DNA of 64,000 nt. Source: Thalassotalea sediminis. Lineage in GTDB: Bacteria > Pseudomonadota > Gammaproteobacteria > Enterobacterales > Alteromonadaceae. The DNA lies in NCBI RefSeq assembly GCF_030295915.1, contig NZ_AP027361.1, forward strand, positions 558,001 through 622,000. The letters are read 5' to 3'. The position numbers and the translations under genes are program-made. Below are positions 45,344-54,363 of the stretch, piece after piece (the stretch's first letter is position 1; each line of letters begins with the position of its first letter). The notes beneath the pieces are model-generated. The model was given only the letters and a program-made list of their open reading frames with translations. It was not told the origin of the DNA and did no database searches.

Positions 45344-47020
45344 ATGCTGAAAGTTAGCTACACTTTGTTTTATCGCTCTAAATATAGTTCAAAGCAAATG
45401 GTTAAGCTTTCATTATCAACACTTTTTAAACTGTTATGCACATTGCTAATTAGTGCCAGTGTGACTCTGGGCGTGTCATTCGTACTAGCCTTAAATCATC
45501 AATTTATTTTTGCGATAATGTGTGCAGGTGCAGCTATTGTACTTTTTGCCATTGCTTGGCGTTTTTATTGTTTTATTCAAACAAAAAATAACAGACTACT
45601 GGCGATTGAAAACTGGGCTCATTTGGCAAATATATGCCATGAATATCAAATGCTAGAAGGGCAAGATATTATTGCAAAAATGGTCAATCAACTCATTGAA
45701 AAAGGGCGAGATGTAGACAATATCGATATAATTGTTGATCAAGGAATACGCACTAAAGTTCTGTTGGACGAAGAGACAGGGCTTGGTAATAGAGAGTTTT
45801 TCGATCACCGTCTTGATGCACTTTTGAAAGAAGAAGATATTCAAGGTGCCGTGTATTTTATTCATTTTAATGACGGGGACATAATTTATACACTATATGG
45901 AAGAACGGCTGTTCAACAGATTTTTAATCAAGTTATTGCCAGCATTAACGCATTATTGACGAAGCTCCCTGGATGTTACTTAGCACGAAGAGACACTTAT
46001 GAATTGGCGTTAATAGTGCCAGGTGTTTATATTACTGAAGCAGAAAAATTGGCAAGTCGGCTTATTAAAACGTTGTCTAATACCATATTACCTGTCGGTG
46101 TAGACAAAGACGCGTTTGTACATATTGGTGTGAGTTATTTCTCTCAGGCAGAAAATAGTTATCAAATTAAGTCTGAAGCTGACATGGCATTACGTTCAGC
46201 ACAATTACAAGGACCAACACAATGGTTTATGTTTGAACCAGGTGAAGTAGAGCATGTCAGTGCGAAAGGCTCTTTACAATGGCGAACATTTTTAGAAAGA
46301 GCCATTGCCCGCAATGCATTCGTACTTTTTTTTCAACCAGTTCTGTCGGCAAAGACTGATCAGTCTTTGCATCACGAAGTGCTCACAAAGGTACGTGATA
46401 ATGATGGGCAATTGATTAACGCGCGTGTTTTTCTCCCCATGGCCGTTAAAAGTGGTGTGATTAAAGAAATTGATTTCCTCGTGTTGGCACAAGTGTGCAG
46501 AATCCTTAGTTATGATAGTTACTTGAAAGAAAGTTGTAGTTTGAATATATCCTTAGAAAGTCTGTTGTCGAAAGACTTTTTTACACGATTTAGTGCTGTG
46601 CTCATGAGTTATCCAAACATCGTTTCACAGCTTATTGTCGAGTTATCTGAATATCAGCTAGTAAATCACTTGTCAGCCTTAAAACTGGTGTTTAAGCGTT
46701 TACAACAAATAGGCGTGCGAATCATTATTGATAAAGTTGGTCAATATGTAGAAAGTACAGAGTATTTAAAGCAATGTTCTATTAGTGCGATCAAATTACA
46801 TTCCAGCGTTGTTATGCATATTCATCAACGCTCTGAAAATCAAATATTTGTAAAAAGTTTAATCAATGTTTGTAAATATCAACATGTAGAAATATATGCG
46901 TTTGGTGTTGAAAGTTCAGAAGAGTGGCGAACGTTGAAAAAGCTTGGTGTTAATGGAGGGCAAGGACATTATTTCACCGAGCCTATGACTGAAGTGGCAA
47001 AAGCCATTCATCAGCCTTAA
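45344..47020 (+). CDS. mshH: MshH, CsrD-like degenerate GGDEF-EAL protein
   Basis: 558 residues. Two membrane helices lie at about 27-48 and 54-75, then a linker, a degenerate GGDEF domain (LDEETGLGNREFF; the signature reads RRDTYELAL) and a degenerate EAL domain (EAL reads HHEVLTKV; loop 6 is IIDKVGQYVES instead of DDFGTGYSS). These are like E. coli CsrD, where both domains are inactive and the protein targets CsrB/CsrC sRNAs for RNase E decay. In Vibrio and Shewanella this gene heads the MSHA locus as mshH, as here. The start could also be the ATG at 45398. Confidence 0.88.
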   Translation: MLKVSYTLFYRSKYSSKQMVKLSLSTLFKLLCTLLISASVTLGVSFVLALNHQFIFAIMCAGAAIVLFAIAWRFYCFIQTKNNRLLAIENWAHLANICHEYQMLEGQDIIAKMVNQLIEKGRDVDNIDIIVDQGIRTKVLLDEETGLGNREFFDHRLDALLKEEDIQGAVYFIHFNDGDIIYTLYGRTAVQQIFNQVIASINALLTKLPGCYLARRDTYELALIVPGVYITEAEKLASRLIKTLSNTILPVGVDKDAFVHIGVSYFSQAENSYQIKSEADMALRSAQLQGPTQWFMFEPGEVEHVSAKGSLQWRTFLERAIARNAFVLFFQPVLSAKTDQSLHHEVLTKVRDNDGQLINARVFLPMAVKSGVIKEIDFLVLAQVCRILSYDSYLKESCSLNISLESLLSKDFFTRFSAVLMSYPNIVSQLIVELSEYQLVNHLSALKLVFKRLQQIGVRIIIDKVGQYVESTEYLKQCSISAIKLHSSVVMHIHQRSENQIFVKSLINVCKYQHVEIYAFGVESSEEWRTLKKLGVNGGQGHYFTEPMTEVAKAIHQP

Positions 47021-47930
47021 TTTTTTTACGTTCTATTAAACCGTATAGGCCTTGCAACCCACCGGTATGTAAGACCACTATTCTATGCCCTACAGGAAAA
47101 AAACCTTGTTTGATGAGCGCCAGTAAGGCGACGATCATTTTTCCCGAATAAATTGGCTCGATTGGTAGTTGAGTCACTTGGCTAAAATCACGCATTTGAG
47201 CAAGTAAGTCGTTATCAAATTTGGCGTAACCACCTCCATGATATGCTGTCAGGAGCTGCCAATTTTTTGCGTTACAATTATGCTCTAACAGTAATGACTT
47301 TATATCATCTCGTAAATAACCCGCTTGTTTTAATACCGCAATACCCAGTATTTGATGTTGTTGCATATCTCCAGTAATGAGGCCTGAAATGGTACCAGCA
47401 CTGCCAACAGGGGTAATTATTGTATCAAATTCAACTTGACTATTTAGTTCATGACAAAGTTCTTGAACACCTTTTAACGCGTGGAAATTAGTTCCCCCTT
47501 CAGGAATAATAAAATACTCTGGGTACTGTTGCTGAATATGGTCAATAAAAGTATTGTCGGATCTTTTTTTATAGCTCTCTCTATCGAGAAACTTACATTT
47601 CATTCCCCAACTAATTGCTTGTTTTAAGGTCGCATTCGCAGCGTAGTGTGACTCTCCTCGAATGAAAGCTATGGATGGTAGTTGTTGTTGAAAGCAGGCA
47701 TAGGCAAGCGCATGAATATGGTTTGAGTAAGCGCCGCCAAAACTAATCACGCCTTTGTAACCAGCTGTTTTTGCAAACTGTAAGTTGTATTTTAGTTTTC
47801 GCCATTTGTTACCTGAAATGATTGGATGGATCAGATCATCGCGCTTAACGCTTACATGGAGGTTATATTGGGCAAACAGAGGATGCTTGAGTCTTTGTAC
47901 CGGTGAATGTATTGGCGTGATGTCGAGCAT
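46983..47930 (-). CDS. PLP-dependent D-cysteine desulfhydrase / ACC deaminase family
   Basis: 315 residues of the tryptophan-synthase-beta fold. The PLP lysine is in ISGNKWRKLKYN; SFGGAYSNHIHALAYAC, IIPEGGTN, and ITPVGSAGTISGLI (phosphate loop) are present, with HTGGLQGLYGL near the end. Family members act on D-cysteine or on 1-aminocyclopropane-1-carboxylate; the sequence alone does not choose. It is inserted between mshH and mshI on the opposite strand, and its last 38 bases overlap the mshH end. Confidence 0.85.
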   Translation of the reverse strand: MLDITPIHSPVQRLKHPLFAQYNLHVSVKRDDLIHPIISGNKWRKLKYNLQFAKTAGYKGVISFGGAYSNHIHALAYACFQQQLPSIAFIRGESHYAANATLKQAISWGMKCKFLDRESYKKRSDNTFIDHIQQQYPEYFIIPEGGTNFHALKGVQELCHELNSQVEFDTIITPVGSAGTISGLITGDMQQHQILGIAVLKQAGYLRDDIKSLLLEHNCNAKNWQLLTAYHGGGYAKFDNDLLAQMRDFSQVTQLPIEPIYSGKMIVALLALIKQGFFPVGHRIVVLHTGGLQGLYGLIERKKIKADEWLLPLQS

Positions 47931-48028
47931 ATGAGAGAGCGATTCCTGTATTTCAATGCTATAGTGTCTTTATTTCTATTAAAAATCTTGAAACCTTACG
48001 ATTAATAACGGGTTTTTACCTAAAAAGC

Positions 48029-48056
48029 TTGCGGTTAGAGTTGAATAAGTGATAAT
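48029..48056 (+). promoter_or_regulatory. Possible promoter of the mshI-mshF operon
   Basis: TTGCGG (48029-48034) and GATAAT (48051-48056) with a 16-base spacer, about 40 bases before the mshI ATG. The -35 is weak. Confidence 0.3.
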
Positions 48057-48098
48057 AAAATTATGACGATTCATATAAAGCATAATAATATCAGATAA

Positions 48099-49010
48099 AT
48101 GTCATTAGCGTCACGGATCCAACAAGCGTTTAAGCCTCGAAAAGCATCGAATCTTATTGGGCTTAGTTTACAACAAGAGTCTTTTCACCTCAGTACTATT
48201 GGTGAAGGACGGCAAGTAAGTTGTAAGCTTTTCAATAGTGCCGGTGGCGACTTTTCGACTGCATTTAAAGCCATTCAGCAACAATCTGACTATAGTGGAC
48301 AATGTCATTTAGTTTTATCATCTAAGCATAATCAAATAGTGCAAGTTGATAAGCCATCATTGCCCGACGAAGAAATTCATAGCGCCTTAAAATGGCAGAT
48401 AAAAGACCTTGTTACTATTGCGCCAGAAAATATGGTACTTGATTATTTCGACGCACCAACGTTGGCCAGCGGCGTAGAAAAAATTCACGTGGTATGTGCT
48501 GCTAAAGATTCGTTGAGTACATGGCTTGAAGTCTTGCGCGAACAACAACTTGAGCCCACGTCGATTACCATTGAAGAATTTGCTTTTGCAGCACTGATGC
48601 CCAATATTGACGATGCAAAAATTTTACTCTGTCAACAGCCTAATGAAGACATGTTGTTGCTTATTGTGAAACAAGGTAAGTTATATTTTCAACGTCGCTT
48701 GCGTGGTATGGCAAATATCGGTGACAAGTCAGAGCAAGAATTAAACTTTGGTACTATTGATTCATTAAGTTTGGAAATTCAACGCTCGATGGATTACTTT
48801 GAACGCCAAATGAAGCAAGCACCTATTAAGAGTATTGAGGTACTCGTTCCTATTGCCAATGAAGCTTATTTGGCGAGATGCTTAGCTGAGAATGCTAATG
48901 TAGCGGTAAACTTATTTTCCATGCCCGAACCCTTTGAAGAATATAGAACGTTTGCGGCGAGTTTAGGTGCAATACACAGCCTTAATGAAAATGAGGTCGT
49001 GCATGGCTAA
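48099..49010 (+). CDS. mshI: MSHA biogenesis protein MshI (PilM-like)
   Basis: 303 residues, soluble, without signal peptide. It has the actin-like layout of PilM-type proteins: NLIGLSLQQESFHLSTI, PDEEIHSALKWQIKDLVTIAPENMVLDYFD, and TIDSLSLEIQRSMDYFERQM. It should sit on the cytoplasmic face of the MSHA platform. The last 8 bases overlap the next gene. First gene of the structural part of the locus. Confidence 0.87.
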   Translation: MSLASRIQQAFKPRKASNLIGLSLQQESFHLSTIGEGRQVSCKLFNSAGGDFSTAFKAIQQQSDYSGQCHLVLSSKHNQIVQVDKPSLPDEEIHSALKWQIKDLVTIAPENMVLDYFDAPTLASGVEKIHVVCAAKDSLSTWLEVLREQQLEPTSITIEEFAFAALMPNIDDAKILLCQQPNEDMLLLIVKQGKLYFQRRLRGMANIGDKSEQELNFGTIDSLSLEIQRSMDYFERQMKQAPIKSIEVLVPIANEAYLARCLAENANVAVNLFSMPEPFEEYRTFAASLGAIHSLNENEVVHG

Positions 49011-49605
49011 ACATACAATAAACCTATTACAACCTGAATTGATACCAGAGCAACCAACGTGGACTCTAGGGAAAGTTGTATCATTATGGGCGATAACCTT
49101 AGTTGCAATGTTAGCCTGGTTATTTTGGACAGACTATCAACTTTCAGTATTAAAAGCCGATGTTGCTCAGTCAAACCTAACAAAAAACACTTTGCAGAAT
49201 GAGCAAGCTCGTTTAGAAAAGCGCGTAGCAGATAATAAACCTGATAAGCGTCTTGTTGAGCAATTGGAAACAATAAAATATCTTTTAGAAAATAAGCGGT
49301 TGTTACATCAGCAGTTAACCGATAAAACCACCACCTACGCCGCTGGATTTTCAGCTGCAATGCACGAACTTTCGCAATATCATCATCGTGACATTAGCTT
49401 AAATCGTATCGTTATTAGTGGCGATTACGTGCGATTCGATGGTGTAGCTAATACACCAGAAAGTGTACCTTCTTGGTTGACGGCTTTTGAGCAGTCAACG
49501 TTCTTATCTGGGCTTACTTTTAGTCATTTTGAGCTTAAAGAGAATGCAAATAAACTAACAGAATTTGCTGTCAGCTCATATAAAGATGATAGCAGGGAGC
49601 GATAA
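49003..49605 (+). CDS. PilN-like MSHA platform protein (MshI2-type)
   Basis: 200 residues from the ATG at 49003. The N-terminus AKHTINLLQPELIPE is the PilN-type segment that binds the PilM-like partner. One membrane helix lies at about 25-44, then a coiled coil (50-110) and a small alpha/beta periplasmic domain. In many MSHA loci this gene is unnamed or called mshI2. It overlaps mshI by 8 bases and ends 1 base before mshJ. Confidence 0.82.
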   Translation: MAKHTINLLQPELIPEQPTWTLGKVVSLWAITLVAMLAWLFWTDYQLSVLKADVAQSNLTKNTLQNEQARLEKRVADNKPDKRLVEQLETIKYLLENKRLLHQQLTDKTTTYAAGFSAAMHELSQYHHRDISLNRIVISGDYVRFDGVANTPESVPSWLTAFEQSTFLSGLTFSHFELKENANKLTEFAVSSYKDDSRER

Positions 49606-49606
49606 G

Positions 49607-50284
49607 ATGATGGCACGTTGGCAAACTTATGCTGAAAAGTTTCTGTATATAACACCACGAGAGCAATACTTGATCATCCTTACTGGGTTGGTTGCAATTA
49701 CCTTTGTAATTTTCAGTTTGTTTATTGATGACAGTCTTGTTCACATTGACAAGTTGGAAAAACAGCAACGAGAAAATGTCGGTAACATTGCGTCAACACA
49801 GACTACGGTTAATATTTTGACAGATGCGTTAGCGAAAAATCCAAATAAAGCTGTGCAGCTGCAACTTGAGCAGTATCAACAGCAAATGAATGAAGTCGAT
49901 GAAAAGTTGAGTTTACTAGCATCTGATTTAATTAATCCTATTCAGATGCGTCATGCGTTAATTTCACTGTTGTCATCACAAAAAAATGTCTCATTAGCAT
50001 CATTTGAGATATTGGGTGCACAAGAAATGAAATTGCCTGAACCAGGTGAGAATTCAACAGAAAAAAAACAAACAACACAATCAATATCCTTGTTTAAACA
50101 TGGCGTTAAATTGACATTAACAGGTAACTTTTTCGCGTTGAAAGATTATTTAGAAGCGTTAGAAAAAATGAAGTGGAAGTTCTTTTGGCAATCGTTTGAT
50201 TATCAGTTAATGGCCTATCCGACAGGTGAATTAACGATTACCATGTATAGCTTGAGCACTAATAAGGAGTTTTTAGGTGTATAA
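49607..50284 (+). CDS. mshJ: MSHA biogenesis protein MshJ (PilO-like)
   Basis: 225 residues from the ATG at 49607 (GGGAG upstream). One membrane helix at about 22-42, coiled coil at 50-110, and a C-terminal ferredoxin-like periplasmic domain (KLTLTGNFFALKDYLEALEKMKWKFFWQ). It is likely to pair with the PilN-like protein in the inner-membrane alignment complex. The stop overlaps the mshK start. Confidence 0.86.
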   Translation: MMARWQTYAEKFLYITPREQYLIILTGLVAITFVIFSLFIDDSLVHIDKLEKQQRENVGNIASTQTTVNILTDALAKNPNKAVQLQLEQYQQQMNEVDEKLSLLASDLINPIQMRHALISLLSSQKNVSLASFEILGAQEMKLPEPGENSTEKKQTTQSISLFKHGVKLTLTGNFFALKDYLEALEKMKWKFFWQSFDYQLMAYPTGELTITMYSLSTNKEFLGV

Positions 50285-50600
50285 AACATTATTAAGCTTG
50301 TTGTTAGTGTCATTTATTTCAGTAGCACAAACAACTGACCCAACAAAACCGCTGTTGAAGCAAGCGAGCGGTCTACAAACAGGTGTTAACGTTTTTCCTG
50401 TATTACAAAGCATTGTTCATTCTGGAGAACAATTAAATGTTGTGATCAATGGTAAGTTGTTAAAACAAGGTGATACATTTAACCAATATCATTTGCAAAA
50501 GGTGACGTCACAGTATGTGATACTCTCGTCTGATGAGAAGAAAATTAAGTTGTCATTATTCTCGTCTGTTGTCGATAATTCAAAGAAAAAAGATAAGTAG
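50277..50600 (+). CDS. mshK: MSHA biogenesis protein MshK (PilP-like)
   Basis: 107 residues with a GTG start preceded by AAGGAG. A signal peptide (MYKTLLSLLLVSFISVAQ) leads to the TTDPTKPL motif typical of PilP/GspC-type proteins, and a small beta domain (VLQSIVHSGEQLNVVINGKLLKQGDTFNQYHL). It should link the inner platform to the secretin MshL. The 8-base overlap with mshJ suggests translational coupling. Confidence 0.84.
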   Translation: MYKTLLSLLLVSFISVAQTTDPTKPLLKQASGLQTGVNVFPVLQSIVHSGEQLNVVINGKLLKQGDTFNQYHLQKVTSQYVILSSDEKKIKLSLFSSVVDNSKKKDK

Positions 50601-50602
50601 AT

Positions 50603-52297
50603 ATGACTCAGCCTAGAAAAAATATGTTAATAGTTACAATGGCTATTGTGTTAGCTAGTTGTCAATCTGTGCCTTCAAAGCCTAAACATATTACTGATGA
50701 ATTAGACAAGGCTATCGCTTCATCAGAGCAAAGTACGGCACCAAAACCACTTGCTAAACTCCCTTCTGCTGTGCAGCAAGATTTAATGCAAAAAAATATG
50801 GAACACGCAAGGCAAGGCTTGCTGTCTGAAAAACGATTAGATATCGGCGCGAGTGATGTAGACGCAAAAGCTTTTTTTGCTGCATTAGTTGAAGACTCAA
50901 ATTATAGCGTTGCAGTACACCCAGAGGTTTCCGGTAATATTACCTTAAACCTGAAAGACGTAACCTTAACCGAAGCGCTTGACGTCGTAGAACAGCTTTA
51001 TGGTTATGAAATTAGTCAATCAGGGCAAGTTATTCAAGTTTATCCTGCTGGTATCCGCACAGAAACCATCCCATTAGATTATTTGTTTATCACTCGCGGT
51101 GGTTATTCAACAATGAGTGTTAATTCAGGTGGTGTTGGCAATGCAGACGGTAATAATGGCGGGCAGAATAGCGGTAACAATAATAATCGGAATTCGTATA
51201 ACAATAACCAAAATAGCCAAAATGGTAATAATGGTCAGAATAATCAATCTTCACAAATGAACATTAATGGTACCAATGTTTATACTGAAAATAGATCCGA
51301 TTTTTGGAAAGAACTTGAAGAAAATTTAGAAGATCTCATTGGTGCGAGTGAAAGTGCAGATCGTTCTGTTGTTGTATCACCGCAGTCTGGCCTAGTGACT
51401 GTGCGCGCATTTCCAAAAGATATTAAAGCGATTAAAAACTTCCTGACTGGATCTCAGGAACTTTTGCGTCGACAAGTGATTATCGAAGCGAAAATTCTTG
51501 AAGTCACGTTAAATGATGATTATCAGCAGGGCGTTAGATGGGGAGAGCTATTAGGGAGTATTGGGAGTACAGAGTTTAATTTTGCCACTAATGGCACGAT
51601 TGAAGGTAATGTAATTTCCAATACCATAGGTGGCGCAACCGGCCTGAGTTTCGTTAAGAATACTGACTTTTCAGGAGTGTTACAATTATTGTCAACCCAA
51701 GGCAATGTGCAGGTGCTTTCCAGTCCTCGTATTACTGCGACAAATAACCAAAAGGCGGTGATAAAAGTTGGAGAAGATGAATTTTTTGTCACCGAAGTTT
51801 CTTCAACCACCACAACAGGTACAGCGACAACAACAACACCTGAAATTGAGCTTACGCCCTTTTTCTCAGGTATTGCGTTAGATGTTACCCCACAAATTGA
51901 CGCCAACGGTGAAGTCATATTGCACGTACACCCGTCAGTAACGACAGTACAAGAAAAAACAAAAACCATACGCTTAGATGGTCAAGATTATGTCTTACCT
52001 TTGGCGCAAAGTAGTGTCAGAGAATCAGACACTGTTGTACGCGCTAAGTCAGGTGAAATAGTGGTCATTGGTGGTCTTATCGAAACGACCAAAGTAGATA
52101 TGGAGTCAAAAACGCCATTATTAGGTGATATTCCATTGATGGGTGAACTGTTTAAAAGTAAAAGCCAGAGCACACAGAAAAAAGAATTAGTATTGATGCT
52201 TAAGCCCATTGTAACAGGGCGTGATACATGGAAAAGCCAATTGGAAGATGCGCGTCAGCTGTTAAAGCAATGGTTTCCAGAAGAAGATGAACAATAA
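50603..52297 (+). CDS. mshL: MSHA pilus secretin MshL
   Basis: 564-residue outer-membrane secretin lipoprotein: lipobox VLASC with Cys20. N-domains occupy about 70-180 and 240-290, and the secretin domain is about 300-550 (VQVLSSPRITATNNQKAVIKVG, GSVRE-type SSVRESDTVVRAKSGEIVVIGGL, PLLGDIPLMGELFKS). Between the N-domains is an unusually Asn/Gly/Gln-rich linker (about residues 176-215) with a run of NNNNRNSYNNNQNS. It forms the outer-membrane pore for the pilus. Confidence 0.94.
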   Translation: MTQPRKNMLIVTMAIVLASCQSVPSKPKHITDELDKAIASSEQSTAPKPLAKLPSAVQQDLMQKNMEHARQGLLSEKRLDIGASDVDAKAFFAALVEDSNYSVAVHPEVSGNITLNLKDVTLTEALDVVEQLYGYEISQSGQVIQVYPAGIRTETIPLDYLFITRGGYSTMSVNSGGVGNADGNNGGQNSGNNNNRNSYNNNQNSQNGNNGQNNQSSQMNINGTNVYTENRSDFWKELEENLEDLIGASESADRSVVVSPQSGLVTVRAFPKDIKAIKNFLTGSQELLRRQVIIEAKILEVTLNDDYQQGVRWGELLGSIGSTEFNFATNGTIEGNVISNTIGGATGLSFVKNTDFSGVLQLLSTQGNVQVLSSPRITATNNQKAVIKVGEDEFFVTEVSSTTTTGTATTTTPEIELTPFFSGIALDVTPQIDANGEVILHVHPSVTTVQEKTKTIRLDGQDYVLPLAQSSVRESDTVVRAKSGEIVVIGGLIETTKVDMESKTPLLGDIPLMGELFKSKSQSTQKKELVLMLKPIVTGRDTWKSQLEDARQLLKQWFPEEDEQ

Positions 52298-52314
52298 GCG
52301 CCTAAGGCACTATT

Positions 52315-53217
52315 ATGTATCTTTATCATTTCGGGTTGCGTGAATTACCCTTTACGTTGACCCCGAATACAAATTTTTATTTGGGAATGGCGCCACACTT
52401 TGAAGCGTTTGAAGTATTGCTAACGGCGTTAAAAACGGGTGAAGGCTTTATTAAGGTTATTGGTGAAGTTGGCACAGGTAAAACCTTGCTATGTCGGAAG
52501 TTACTAAATGAAATTCCAGAGCATTTCATAACAGCCTATATCCCAAATCCATACCTACAACCAGATGAATTAAGGCGCGCGGTCGCGGTTGAGTTAGGTG
52601 TTAAACAAGCACAGCGCATGTCTGTACAACTATTAACGCAACGTATTCAAGAGCGTTTACTGACCTTGCATAGTCAAGGACACTCTGTTGTATTGATATT
52701 GGATGAAGCGCAAGCCTTACCTGCTGAAAGTTTAGAAGCATTAAGGTTGTTTACTAACTTGGAAACTGAGACACGTAAATTATTACAAGTGGTGTTATTC
52801 GCCCAACCAGAATTAGATCAACGCTTAAATGAAGATACCTTTAGACAATTAAAGCAACGAATAACGTTTTCGTATCATTTGCGTGCCATGACAGAACAAG
52901 AAGTTGCAAAGTACATTGAACACCGTTTACAGGTTGCAGGATATAAAGGTGCGCAATTGTTTGATGAAAAACTCTGCGCACGTATCGCCAGGGTATCGCA
53001 TGGTATTCCTCGGCTAGTGAATATTTTATGTCATAAAATGCTCATGCTAAGTTATGGGCAAGGGAGTTACCGCTTAACCAAAAAGCATTTAACCCTCGCG
53101 GTACAAGACACAGAATCAACGGGTGAAATGCTTGATAATCGCCGAAAGTGGATAACGGCAGGCGCCTTGTTGAGTTTGGTGTTGCTCAGCTTGTATTTCC
53201 TTGGAGGAACACGATGA
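52315..53217 (+). CDS. mshM: MSHA biogenesis protein MshM (ExeA-like ATPase)
   Basis: 300 residues. An AAA ATPase domain carries Walker A GEVGTGKTLLCRKLL (about 44-58) and Walker B VVLILDEAQALPAE, with a C-terminal membrane helix (about 280-297). It resembles ExeA/GspA, which helps place the secretin. It overlaps mshN by 4 bases (ATGA). Confidence 0.9.
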   Translation: MYLYHFGLRELPFTLTPNTNFYLGMAPHFEAFEVLLTALKTGEGFIKVIGEVGTGKTLLCRKLLNEIPEHFITAYIPNPYLQPDELRRAVAVELGVKQAQRMSVQLLTQRIQERLLTLHSQGHSVVLILDEAQALPAESLEALRLFTNLETETRKLLQVVLFAQPELDQRLNEDTFRQLKQRITFSYHLRAMTEQEVAKYIEHRLQVAGYKGAQLFDEKLCARIARVSHGIPRLVNILCHKMLMLSYGQGSYRLTKKHLTLAVQDTESTGEMLDNRRKWITAGALLSLVLLSLYFLGGTR

Positions 53218-54359
53218 GCGTTATAAACCAAATGTTAAAAGACCTTGAACAACGAAATCAGGATGAACAAGCTAATACTAATACGCATCAACCAGTTGTA
53301 ATTCAAAGTACATCAACCAAACCTTGGTTACTTATTCTAGGTATTTTGCTGCTGGTTAACATAGCCGGTGGTCTTATTTGGTGGCTATATCAAGAAAATC
53401 AACTACTAAAAGAGCAATCGTTTGTTCATCAAAAAGTTTCAGCTGATAATGTAATGCCTGTAAGCGAAAGTGGCGATGAGCCAAAAATCGCGCATAAGGT
53501 GAGTTCAAACCAAGAAAATGCTGTTGAAGCCGATACTCAAGTAGCGCAGGTAAATCAAAATGCGAATGCCCCTGTAGCGGCAAAAAATACATCAACAATA
53601 ACGGCAGATGTTAACGACACATTCACGGTTGATATTGTTCAGAATAATCAATCAAACAGCGAAGCACGCAATGCGAAAAATGTGGTAAATGATAATGAAC
53701 CACCGTTAGAAAGCAAAACTGAAGCAAGTCAGGTTAATAAGGCTTCAACTGAGAAAAAGCCCGTCTTAACAATCGCGAGAAAACAATTGACGGCAGAAGC
53801 GTTAGTGCGACAAAAATCTAAAGCTGCGCAGCAAGCTATAGAGCTTAATAATATGAAACGGGCAGAAAGCTTACTGGAAGAAATTTTGCTGATTCAACCA
53901 GAACATCATTCCAGCAGAAAGCAACTTGCTGCGTTATGGTTTGGTCGACAAGACATGCGAGCGGCATTAAATCTATTATCACAAGGTATCGCATTAGCCC
54001 CAAATTATCTTGAGTTTCGCATGATGCAGGCGCGTATATACTTAAAAGAAGGCTTGCATAAAAAAGCGTTGGCTAGCTTAATGCCTGTGGCGCATACAGA
54101 TGATGTTGCATTTCAATCTTTTCTCGCGACTATTGCACAACAAGCTGGAGAAAATAAACAAGCGTCAACGGCATATGAACGTTTAACTCAGTTACAACCA
54201 ACGCAGGGGAAATGGTGGCTTGGCTATGCCGTTGCATTAGATCGTGATGGCGAGTTTTCACATGCAAAGCAAGCATACCTTAAAGCAAGTGCAACAGATG
54301 ATATTTCAGAAAGTACACGGCAATTTATTCGCCAACGACTGTCTGAATTAGGAGAATAA
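53214..54359 (+). CDS. mshN: MSHA biogenesis protein MshN (TPR protein)
   Basis: 381 residues from the ATG at 53214 (MSVINQMLKDLEQR, with GGAGGAAC upstream). A membrane helix at about 40-62, then a long low-complexity linker (about 70-200, Asn/Val/Glu-rich), and four to five TPR-type helix pairs (about 200-378). The periplasmic TPR part may contact the secretin or peptidoglycan. Confidence 0.86.
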   Translation: MSVINQMLKDLEQRNQDEQANTNTHQPVVIQSTSTKPWLLILGILLLVNIAGGLIWWLYQENQLLKEQSFVHQKVSADNVMPVSESGDEPKIAHKVSSNQENAVEADTQVAQVNQNANAPVAAKNTSTITADVNDTFTVDIVQNNQSNSEARNAKNVVNDNEPPLESKTEASQVNKASTEKKPVLTIARKQLTAEALVRQKSKAAQQAIELNNMKRAESLLEEILLIQPEHHSSRKQLAALWFGRQDMRAALNLLSQGIALAPNYLEFRMMQARIYLKEGLHKKALASLMPVAHTDDVAFQSFLATIAQQAGENKQASTAYERLTQLQPTQGKWWLGYAVALDRDGEFSHAKQAYLKASATDDISESTRQFIRQRLSELGE

Positions 54360-54363
54360 TAGA

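Noticed and set aside
51127..51270. Short repeated AAT/AAC units that might look like a repeat array
   Set aside because: They lie in frame within mshL and encode an Asn-rich linker; there are no spacers of constant length, so it is not a CRISPR.
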